Below, in pieces: positions 23,716 through 35,700 of a stretch of 64,000 bases of DNA (the first letter of the stretch is position 1; every line of letters begins with the position of its first letter). Origin of the DNA: Sipunculus nudus (taxonomy: Eukaryota > Annelida > Sipuncula > Golfingiida > Sipunculidae). The DNA is taken from positions 41,106,019 through 41,170,018 of the forward strand of contig CM049306.1 in NCBI GenBank assembly GCA_026874595.1, given 5' to 3'. Position numbers and translations under genes: made by a program. The notes under the pieces were generated by a model. The model saw only the letters and a list, made by a program, of their open reading frames with translations, was not told where the DNA came from and did no database searches.

Positions 23716-26700
23716 CTGCAGGGAAAACAAGAAAAAAATTCTAAACTATTTTGAAACTAATGAAAATGAACTGATCCACCTTAAAATCCAACTCAATAAT
23801 TTTCATGCACACTATCATGCAAACTGTACAATGTCATCTTCAAAGTATTTTCTTCAGGACATCAATTTGTATTTTCAAGGGTTATTTTTCCAAGGCCATG
23901 CACCTTTACAAATTGATTGGACTGTTTAGTAATCCCACCATTTTTTTGCAATAGACATGCATTAAGGTGAAATTCAAGGTCTTTTCAAAAGCAAATTTTA
24001 AACTTAGCTAAATAAAGCACTTTCAAATGCAAGGCCTTTAAAACACTTAAATTTTTGCATGGTCTTTTGAAACATTTTTCAAATTGGGAACCCTGAAAAA
24101 ATTACATCAGAACCTAGTAAGCAAGTTAAACCAATGGAGCATTCATTTCAAATCATCAGACTTTACAATATTAATTACTTTATTAATTAATTTTAATGTC
24201 ATTTGTAATTATCATTACATTATATTACTGTGCATCAGTGGGTAACATGCCCAATATTAATACAATATCCATCTGAACACCACACATTTAACTGATGTCA
24301 TCAGGTACAAATACTAATATTTCATATTACTATAGCACATAACTGACAATAAATGTGACAGTAAGGAAGGCATAAGTGAAGCAAATAACACGATCTGCTT
24401 CAGTGGTAAAATCTATAACAAGGAGCAAAGCAAGCCAGGCAGGGAAATCTGTGACAGAAAAGACAAAGTCTAGGGCTGTCAAAGTCTAGTCAATATATTG
24501 ACTATCAGGCTAAACAAAAAGACCTATACGAATAATTGTGTCAATTGATTACTGAATGAATTATCAAAGAGTTAAATTGATTATAGTTGGTTTTTATTGA
24601 TGAGTGACACAGAATAAATATAATACTCAAAAGCTTTGCTGAACCATTATGAAAATGAATACAATATTCATACACTAGTACAGCAAACGGGACAAGTGTT
24701 GGGTTTATATTGACCTTATGACTCAGATCAACTGAGTGCAACTGAAACATTTTATTAGTTTCATCAAGACATTGTAGTACCTCTCTAATTATTGGCAGAC
24801 AAAATTTATTTGAATGACAAAGCCTGGTGGCAAATGCATCTTCAATTTTTAAAATAAATTTTTCAGTCTCTCTTTACATGAAAGTATAAAGGTTTTGCTG
24901 ATTATGCTCAGACAAGAACTGTCAACCCCGACTCCAATTCTGATATTCAACAGTGCAGAAACATCTAACAAGTGACCCAGGGGTCATGACGCTCAGCTGA
25001 CCAGGAAGACATTGACAAAAGTAATTTTATCATCTGAATGTCAAATTTGAATGAAATACTTTTTCCAAACTTGACCTTTTGTATAAAATCATCCAATATT
25101 CATTGGGGTACTATGGAGCTCTGTAGCATGAAGGATATGGGTAACAGACACCTATTTTCAAGGTTTACAAGATGACTTTTCAGGGGTCTCCCAGCGTGTC
25201 AAAAAATAAAATTCTAGGTCCAGTTATTATGATTTGTGCCCTGTTAACAGATAACCAAATGTTTATTCTGGGGGGTATTTCAAAGCCACATAGGATGAAG
25301 GATATGGGTAACAGAGATGTAATTTCAGGTGCACAAGGAGACTTTTCAGGGGCCTCCCAGCATATCAAGAAAGGAGTTTCTAGGTCAAGTCATTATAATT
25401 TGTGCTCTGTTAACAGATGACCAAATCTTTACTCTGGGGAGTACTTCGGAGCCCCAGAGCATGAAGGATATGGGTAACAGGGACCTAATTTCAGGTTTCC
25501 AAGATGTTTCATGGACCTCCCTGCATGTTAAGAAAGAAGATTCTAGGTCTAGTCATTATGATTTGTGGCCTGTTAACAGATGACCAAATGTTTAAAGGTC
25601 TCAAAAATCAAGAAAAAAATTCTTAAAAAATCAAAATACAGGTGGCACCACCAGTCTACAGAAACTGATGAAACAAGCCATTATCAATACAAATGTAGAC
25701 AATCATGGTGATCAATGCATTAGTTATTGTATCAATTTTTGCATTATTCTGGGAGGAACTTCCGAGCCTCATAGCTGAAAGGATATCAGTAACAGAGACC
25801 TTGTATCAGGTTTCCATATAGACTTTTTATGACCGTCCTTGCATGTCATGACAGAAGATTCTAGGTCCAGTTGATATGATTTGTGCCCTGTTAACAGATG
25901 ACCAAATCTTAAAAGGTTTCAAAAATAGAGAAAAAAAACTTTAAAAAATCGAAAATATACAGGTGGCGCCACCAGAATGCAGAAACTGATGAAACATTTC
26001 ATGATCAATATCCATGCAAAGAATCATGGTGATCAATATAATAATTGTTCAGATACTTGAGCTTTTGTATCAAATTTTCCATTATTCTGGGGGGTACTTC
26101 GGAGCCCCATAGCTCAGAGGTTATGGGTAACAGAGACCTAATTTCAAGTTTTTAAGGAGACTTTTCATGGGCCTCTCAGCATGTCAAGAGAGAAGATTCT
26201 AGGTCCAGTTGTTACAATTTGTGCCATGTTAACAGATGACCGCATCTTATGAGGTCTCAAAAATAGAGAAAACAAGGGACCTATGGGTCACGACGCTCAG
26301 CTGTTATATATGATAAAAAAATATTATTTAGAAACGAGGCACATGCTGGTTTTGTGTGGTAATAAATATAAGCTGTATTATGAGTTGTTGTTGTTTAGCT
26401 TATGTATGATTTTGATAGTACCTTTGGAGACAGGGAAGAGGATTGATTCATTTATTTTATTAACAAATGGAGTACTATTGTCACACAGATTTTGACTTGG
26501 CAATATAACTTATAAGCAGAACATATAATATAAGAGTTTAACTATTTATTAAAAAAAAATTACAAATATTGTCCCAAATATAATTTTTATAAAAAATTAA
26601 TAAGAGAATCATATGATTTTTTTAAATGAAATATAACTGATATGATTATTAAAATAATATTAAAGAATTTATTCATGAATGCATTCATGAATACATTTTG

Positions 26701-29700
26701 AAAGTATTTGCACGAGTATTCATATACTTTCATTTTTACCTGAATTCCTATTCTTTATGCAAGAAATTTTATAATGGAGTACATAATCATATTCGTATTT
26801 AAATACAATTACAAAGTATTCACACCATGTCTGGTATTTATTCAGTTTCACCAACCAATGATGTTGAGAATCCAGAATATACAAAATTCACACATTTAAA
26901 TAATGATCATAAGTACCTGGTTTTATGGCTTTTATTTATATTAAAAAATAACTGTAAAAAATTCATTTTGGACTAATTTCACATCAATGTACACACTAGA
27001 CACAGTAGGAATCTAGATTAATATTATCAACTGCATCTTTGACTATCATTAATTTCCTTCATATGATCCCTAATGATTAGTAATGAATAATATGATTTAC
27101 TTCTTTATCATTAAAATTGAACTGAAAAATGCCATAGGTGACTGCATGGTGTTATTTGGAATATGTGATATTCTACCCATCGATACAAGATTCTTATATC
27201 ATCAGTAACTGCCAGTTAATTTCCTGTTATTATAAACTAACAAATTCCTTTTCTATTTTTCTTTAATTTGTTATTAAAAACTAATAAAAATTTATTAATT
27301 TATTGTTTATTGTTATGTTGTTGGTTAAAACTACTAGATGAGTTGGGATGGACACCTGGATCAACTGTGGCTGGCCATAAGCTGCCTGGATTCCTGTATG
27401 CCTCGCCTCAAGCGTGCATAATTTGATGAAAGGTCAACAAGGTCAACATACAGGTGACTCAAGAGGGGCTGGAGAGAGCCAAAGTCTGACAGGGTCTCAT
27501 AAAAAACATTAATAAAAGCTACAATTTTTGGCCAATTTCTTTCAGCTTTCTAAACTAAAAAGCTGAAATCCTAATGTGTGCATGATATGAAAATTATATC
27601 AACAGTGCTCGCAGGACACAAACGTGCCATGGTCACAGTTGGGCAAAATTTAAGGTACTAATTTTATATTTATACTAATAACTTATAAAATTTGAAAAAT
27701 TCAGAACTAATTTTGGGTATTCAATTGAATCTTGATTAAATAATGTTACATCCCTGACAAAAAAATCTCTAGCTTCAGCAATGCCCTTGTTAAGGGAGTA
27801 AATATATTTCTTGATTTTTTACAAAGTGCATTATGTTTGGGCCCATAACTTAAAACAATTACGCAATACTGACATCATTCTGGCATGTGCATAGAGAATG
27901 AAAAATATGTATATTATTTATGATTAAAGTCAGATCAGTGGTTTTGATATTAGGCAGTCTTGAAGTGTAACAATGGGTTTTTAATGGAAAAATGAAGTTT
28001 TTCATTAATATCTCGAAGGTGTTAAGTCCTAGTGACCAAATTCTTGGCATGGTAGGGGATTTTGGAGACATCTAACTGTATGCGGAATTTAAGGAACTAA
28101 GAGCTGAAGCTGGGGAGCTGAGCTCTTGCAAACTGCATAACACTAGCTTGATGTAAACAATGTTACATGGTGCTTGAAAACTGATTAAAATCTACAGTTT
28201 TTGATCAACTGGTTTCAAATTTTTGGTGTTAACAGTTGAAATGCTAACAAAAACATGCTGTGAAAATTAAATCCACAGTACTTACAGGAAAAAAACGTGC
28301 CATGGTCAAAGTTGGGCAAAATTTAAGGTACCAAATTTTTATTTTTATTAATATTTTAGAAAATTTAAAAGATTTTCATCTAATTTTGGGTATACAATTT
28401 AATTTTGATTAGTTAAAGTTATATTACTGGAAAAAAGGTCGATAGCTTTAACATTTTTTGTGTTAAGTGATCAAATATCTTTCCTGATTTTTTACAAAAT
28501 GCATTATGTTTGGGCCCATAACTTTTTTAAATTATATAATACAGACATAATTTCTGGCATGTACATAGGAACTATATAGAGGAATATTTATGGTAAATAT
28601 GAGGAAAAACAGATGAGTGGTTTCGATATTAGCCAGTCCTGAAGTGTGAAAATAGGTTTTTAATAAAAAATTGAGGTTTTTCCTTAATTTCTCAAAGGAA
28701 CAAAGTTGCAAAGACCCAGTTTTCGGCTTGGTAGGAGATCTTGGTGACATCTAAGATTATGCCGAATTTTGGATTCCTAGGTCTTACGGTTTCAAAACGT
28801 GCCACATCTACGGACGGACGGACGGACGGACGGACAGACGGACGGACGACGGACAATGGACCACGACTATAGCTCAGATGACTTATAGTCAGCTGAGCTA
28901 AAAATTTGTAAAAATAAAAAAAAAATACAGGTGGCGCCACCATACTGCAGAAACTGATGACACATTCCATGATCAATATCCATGCAAAGAATCATGGTGA
29001 TCACTGCAATAGTTGTTTAGATACTTGAGCTTTTGTATCAAATTTTCCATTATTCTGGGGGGTACTTCTGAGCCCCATAGCTCAAAGGTTATGGGTAACA
29101 GAGACCTAATTTCAGGTTTCCAAAGAGACTTTTTATGGGCCTCCCTGCATGTCAAGAGAGAAGATTCTACGTGTAGTCGTTAATGATTTGTGCCCTGTTA
29201 ACAGATGGCCACATCTTCAAAGGTCTCGAAAAAAGAGAAAAAAAATTCGTAAAAATTTGAAAAAAATAGAGGTGGCCCACCCTCTCTGCAGAAACTGATG
29301 GAACAGCTCATGATCAATATGTATGCCAAAAATCATGACCATCAGTGTTGTAGTTATTGAGATACTGCACTTTTTGTATAAAATTTTCCATTATTCTGGG
29401 GGGTATTTTGGAGCCATACAGCCTAAAGAATATGGGTAACAGAGACCTAATTTCAGGTTTCCATGGAGAATTTTCATGGGTCTCCCTGTGTGTCAAGAAT
29501 GAAGATTCTAGGTCCAGTTTTTATGATTTGTGCCCTGTTAACAGATGTTCATATCTTTAAAGGTCTCAAAAATAGATAAAACATTCGTAAAAAAAAAACC
29601 CGAACAAAAACAGGTTGTGCCACCAGTCTGCAGGAACTGATGGAACACCTCTTGATCAATAGTTATGCCACAAATCATGACCATCAGTGAAGTAGTTATT

Positions 29701-32700
29701 GAGATATTGAAGTTTTTGTATGAAATTTTTGACTACTCTGGGGGGTACTTTAGGGTCCCATAGCTCGAAGGATATGGGTAACAGAGACCTAATTTCTGGT
29801 TTCCATGGAGACTTTTCACAGGTCTCTCAGTGTATTGAGAATGAAGATTCTAGGTCCAGTCGTTACGATTTGTGCCATGCTAACAGATGACAGCATCCTT
29901 AAAGGTCTCAAAAACAGAGGAAAAAATCGTAAAAAAACGAACGATAAAGGTGGCACCACCAGTCTGCAGGAAGTGATGACACATCTCATGATCAATAGTT
30001 ATGCCACAAATCATGACCATCAGTCAAGTAGTTAATGAGATATTGAAGTTTTTGTATGAAATTTTTTACTTTTCTTGGGGGTAATTTGGGGCTCCATAGC
30101 TCGAAGAATATGGGTAACAGAGACCTAATTTCTGGTTTCCATGGAGACTTTTCAAAGGTCTCTCAGTGTGTTGAGAATGAAGATTCTAGGTCCATTCGTT
30201 ATGATTTGTGCCACGTTAACAGATGACAGCATCCTTAAAGGTCTCAAAAATAGAGGAAAAAAATCGTAAAAAATCGAACAATACAGGTGGCGCCACAAGT
30301 CTGCAGGAACTGATGGGACATCTCATGATCAATATGTATGCCAAAAATGATGACCATCAGTGAAGTAGTTATTGAGATATTGAAGTTTTTGTATGAAATT
30401 TTTTACTTCTTGGGGGGGGGGGGGGGTACTTAAGGGCCCCATAGCTCGAAGGATATGGTTAACAGAGACCTAATTTCTGGTTTCCAAGGATATTTTTCAT
30501 GGACCTCTCAGTGTGTCAAGAATGAAGATTCTAGGCCCAGTCGTTACGATTTGTGCTATGCTAACAGATGTTTACATTTTGAAAGGTCTCAAAAATAGAG
30601 AAAAAAATTCGTAAAAAATTGAACGATACAGGTGGCCCCACCAGTCTGCAGGAAGTGATGGAACATCTCACGATCAATATGTATGCCAAAAATCATGACC
30701 ATCAGTCAAGTATTCAATGAGATATTGAAGTTTTTGTATGAAATTTTTTACTTTTCTGGGGGGTAGTTTGGGGCCCCATAGCTGGAAGGGTATGGGTAAC
30801 AGAGACCTAATTTCTGGTTTCCATGAAGACTTTTCATAGGTCTCTCAGTGTTTCGAGAATGAAGATTCTAAGTCCAGTCGTTACGATTTGTGCCTTGTTA
30901 ACAGATGTTCACATTTTTAAAGGTCTCAAAAATAGAGAAAAAAATTCGTAAAAAATCGAAAAATACAGGTGGCGCCACCAGTCTTCAGGAACTGATGGAA
31001 CCTCTCATGATCAATATGTATGCCAAAAATCATGACCATCAGTCAAGTAGTTAATGAGATATTGAAGTTTTTGTATGAAATTTTGGACTTTTCTGGGGGG
31101 TACTTTGGGGCCCCATAGCTCGAAGGATATGGGTAACAGAGACCTAATTTCTGGTTTCCAAGGAGATTTTTCATGGACCTCCCAGGATGTCAAGTAAGAA
31201 GATTCCAGTTCTAGCGGTTACGATTTGTGCCCTGTTAACGGACAGACGCCCGGACGGCCGGACGGCCAGACGGCCGGACGGACGACGGACAAAAGGTGAT
31301 CCCTATAGCTCAGATGACTTACAGTCAGCTGAGCTAAAAATGTTTGTTCCTTTGCATGAACTTCCAATTTGAAGGACCATTTGACAAGCATGGTGTGCCA
31401 AATCTGGTTATGAAACTCATTTTGAGGGCTACACATTGAGTACATTTTGTCTCCTGGCTGTGACACTGAATATAGATTAGTCAAAACAGGAATTGTTTAT
31501 ACATAATATTATAATATAGGACCTGATAAGCTCCCAAGGGAAACTCCAAAAACAAGAGTGAATAAAAATGTACAACACCAAGGGTAAACCAAAAGAACCT
31601 TTAAAAGTGTAATACACTACACAATGAAAATCAGAAAAGAAGAAACAGAAATAATGGAACCCAGACGATGGGTGAACAAAATAGAAACCAGAATGATGGA
31701 GAAAAATGCATATTGTGAAATTAGTTCAATAATAATAGTTGTGCAGATAAAGTACTCCAGCCTGAGTAATTCTAACAAATAACTCAAGTCCAAATCAGAT
31801 TACTCATCGAGACTCATGTTGGCCTGTATTTTTAGACATTTAACCAATTATTCATGAAGTAATAAATCATACCTGTGAATATGTTTATTACATTTATTAA
31901 TAAGGTGTTAGTGAACAATTTAACTATGTCATATCACCTTTAAATGCATATGCGTTAACAGATTAAATGTAAAGCAAGTATATGTTCTTGTATTCAAGAA
32001 GCAAATAAGTAAGCCCCGAAAAAGCTTTAAAATTTTGTGATTGTATTCCAATTTTAAATAATCCCTTGTAGATTGCTATAATAATAATGAGAGTACTCAA
32101 GCACAAGATTGTATGCTTTAATCCAAAATTTGCCACCAATTTCACCACATTTCACCAGGGTGGGACTAAAAGCTATGACAATGAAAGAATAAAGGTGAAG
32201 CAAGCATCTTAAGGTTAGGGCAGGTAGAGCATACCTGTCCAAAAGCCATCCCCACCTGTCCCTTGGGGTAGTTGTACTGTCTATTTGCAGACATCCGTTC
32301 CTGGTACAGACGATTCATAGGGCTTGCCTGCTGGCGGTCCAACTGAAAGTCAAAACACCATACACATTGTTTAAAACATGAAATATGTTGTCTATATGAC
32401 CATATTCCACATGGCTGAAATGGTAGAATTTTAACAAATTAATCTGATAAATCTTAAATTCCAGCTAACTTAATGTACAGCATATAAAAAGAGAAAAGAA
32501 AGAAAACTTAGTTATGCAACCAATCAGGTTCATAACATACCATCATACATCTGTTATATAAATTGGAAGTAAATATGAGTGACAATCTCGAGACGTTGTC
32601 ATATGAGTTATATTTGAAAACTTCATTATTATTCAGAAATTCAACTACTGGTAGATGGGATTGAAATATACAAAGGTGAGGTCACCCAGATCATTAAGCT

Positions 32701-35700
32701 ACCAAATTATTCAGATAAGGATCTCAGTAAATGCCATGGATTAACACTGCAGTTTGTGAACTCATACCATATTTACACATGTACAAGGCAATAAATTTTA
32801 TTCTAAAATATAATGACATAATAATGTTGACTGCTGTAAATTATCCTTGGTGGCCCTAAGCATGCTTAAAAAACTTGTACCCTTGTATAAGACAGCCCCC
32901 CCCTTCTTGGCCAAATATGTTAGGATAACATTTATAGCATTGTACAGGCGTAAATACAGTATGTATTCTTTTGTGTTAATTCATCACTTGAAGCCTAATA
33001 TTAAGATTATTGGCTGTTTACCATGATATCAATGCAACTGGATGAATGGCCTTGCAGTACATTCCCCCATATAGCTTGCACTGTGACTCCAGCTTACAAG
33101 TCCAGTATATAAATGCCTACAGAGTCATGAATTAACGGCTAATAACACACTTACATTTATAATGCCATTCTATAAAATGTTATGAAAACACTTACCTGCT
33201 TTCTGAGCAAGAGCAGTTCTCTTTCAACCTCGGCAGTTTTAGCCTGGGCACGCTCACGATCCTTACGTTCTGTTTCAAAATCTTCCGCACATACTCGCAC
33301 CTGGTGCTCTAGCATCTGAATACGCTCTTTGTACTCCTGAACGGGTCCTGCTGGCTCCACTTGGGAGATAATTTGGGCTCTCATGCGTTCGATAATATCA
33401 TGTTGACTCTGGACCTTCAAACGCAGCTGGCGATTCTCATCGTCCACCTGAAGAAATTAATCACTCATTTTGTATACATTAATGCATGCTTTAAAGGGGC
33501 CCATTCCAATATCTGATGTCTTTTAACCAAAGATAATCCCTTGAACCCTTCATAAAAATAGGACAGAAAATACCCATCTCATGATACACAAGGTGTTTGT
33601 TTTGCTTATATCAACTTGTTTATAATATGTGGGGGGGGGCCACCAAAATAATCAAATCACATTCAACGAGGACATCTGTTTGCTAGTCAGACTAACCAGA
33701 GTTTTCTAAATGGTATTTTTAACTAGTGACTAATTTCCTGCACATAAGAGACCAAACACCTCCAGTTACATGGTTTCTCTTTATGTAAACATGGGCAGAT
33801 GTACACTGTTTACTAACAGCTTGTAGATAAAAATGGTCATAAATCCGTCACAGAGACATTATAAATTTTCTTTAGCAGCAATTTCCTACAATTCATTAAT
33901 ATGTACACAGAGTAGGGCAGAAATCATAAATATTCTACAGACAAGGCAGGTGAATAGCTGGCTTTAAGGTATGTCTGCAACACTTTAAGCAACAAAAGGA
34001 CTGACTGATAACCTTATTTCTCCAAACTGAAGTGTGAATAATTAATTCAAGCAAAATATGAAACACAAAATGCAGCACAATGCAACTCCCATGCAAATGT
34101 TGAATATGAATGTTGCATGACATTTAATGTCTCATGTAACCCTTAGTTTATATTCTGCAGCTTGTTTTGCAATAGACTTCGGCACTCAGTAGTGCAGAAT
34201 TATGGCATGTACTGTACACCAGAATTTACACTATTTGGACTATTCTAAGCTCGATGTGAGGCAAGAGACATAAAGAAAAGGGTATCCAGTCCAATGGATG
34301 TAGATGTTACCTTATAAAACAGACATTCTTAAATTACTTCCAATATTATTGTCACTGATGATAAAAATATAAAATTTAGAACCAAACATTTCTAGCAAAC
34401 TAAAGTGTCAGTTTAATGGACTTCATATTGTATGAAGCAACAATCTCATGCATTAACTGTCAGGGCAAGTTGCATCACTGTAAACTGTAGTCTGTTCCTT
34501 GGTAGGGTGCCCACTGAAATTTGGCAATTATTTTCTGAAACTCAAAAATTATTACACAGTCTGACCTTAAAACTAATGAGGGGCCAAAGGCCTAATATGA
34601 GATGTTAAACCTAAAACAAAAACCAATATTTATATTTTGCAGCCCTCTTGTTTTTTATGGAATCTTGTGGCCAAGTGACATGGTGTCTGCCATAGCTTGC
34701 AGACAACTGTATTTTTTTGAGAATATTTATGACCAGGTATTAGCCAATCAGGAGCTTTAAAGTGCATTTGTTTGAGGATGATACCAGTCACCTTGTTCTC
34801 CATGAATGGGGTTGAGGTGTTGTAAAAAAATAGACTGTTTTCTCATATATCAAATTAACTGCATTGCTTTAATATTTTACTAGGTATAATTATAATTTAT
34901 CTACAGTAAATTAGGCCAAGACCCCATTCATTCATTGCAACATGCACAATGAAATTAATCTGCCAGATAATGAAAATATTGCCAAATTTCAATGGGCACC
35001 CTTTTGTGGAACAGACTATAGCTAGTTTTGTCTACTGGAGAAATGCCCAGTGAAAGGATCTTTGCCCGAAAATGTCAAGTTGATGACTGGTTTCGAACAA
35101 TACACCTTGGCATGGGGCGAGTCAGCCGGCTACGAAAAGTTCCTTGTTCAATACTGGCACAGGATTATATACTGATAAATTAATTACAAGTATGACTCTA
35201 ATGCTTCACAGGATGTGCCTATAAACCCATTTTGATATACTGCTATATAAATCAAACATGGCTTACTTTTTCTTTTTCAGTATGCAGCTCATTGTTCCGT
35301 GTCTTTGCACTCATGAGCAGGTCGTCCATCTGGCGCTGCTGATCCTCCGTTAATAGAGGAGACGCTGGGCCTTGACAGCGTTTCTTAAGCTCCTGGTTTT
35401 CTTTTAGAATCTGCTTTACATATTCCTCCCTCTGGTCAGAAAACTTCTGCCATCTTGCATTTGTCTCCTTTGCCTAAAAGTGAAATAAGAGATAGATGTA
35501 TATGAGAAAAGAATAATGATTCAAAAGTGTTATAAATACATGAAAACCTCATTGTGTAAAAGGTTAAGAACCACCAGAAAACCTAAGATACATCAGCAGT
35601 TTGACACAAACTTGACTTTTGTTAACTTGGTAAGTCGAACTAAAGTTTGCCAAAACTTTAAGCCATTAAGCTTAATACAAAAGCAATATTGGCTAAAGCA

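Larger units (their letters stand above)
26273..28904. mobile_element. Pearl-like element, copy 3, nested inside copy 2
   Basis: The array of copy 2 breaks off at CTCAAAAATAGAGAAAA. The left motif CAAGGGACCTATGGGTCACG then ACGCTCAGCTG follows. The right hairpin (28870-28900, TAGCTCAG...CTGAGCTA) and AAAA come 2.6 kb later, after which the array resumes with ATTTGTAAAAATAAA and AGGTGGCGCCACC at the equivalent point of the unit. Its own core is different: an AT-rich left half, then two units about 673 bp apart (ACGTGCCATGGTCA at 27622 and 28295), then (ACGG)n at 28810-28855. Confidence 0.75.
24969..31340. mobile_element. Pearl-like tandem-repeat element, copy 2 (outer, interrupted)
   Basis: The left end CAAGTGACCCAGGGGTCATG then ACGCTCAGCTGA starts at 24969. 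The first units are about 165 bp apart (AACAG...ACC phrases near 25150, 25313 and 25478); later ones are about 315-345 bp. After a nested insertion, AGAGACCTAATTT recurs at 29100, 29441, 29783, 30119, 30464, 30801 and 31138. The right end has an ACGG-type tract (31240-31290) and a 31-nt hairpin at 31306-31336 (TAGCTCAG...CTGAGCTA, inner TGACT/AGTCA, loop TAC), then AAAAA. It lies wholly inside TNIP intron 7. Confidence 0.75.

Noticed and set aside
24969-31340. Regularly spaced repeats considered as a CRISPR array
   Set aside because: Units are 165-345 bp with no short repeat/unique spacer pattern, and the genome is eukaryotic.
25172-31372. Many 60-90 codon frames such as those with SLLPISFELWG
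   Set aside because: They repeat with the tandem units and are not genes.
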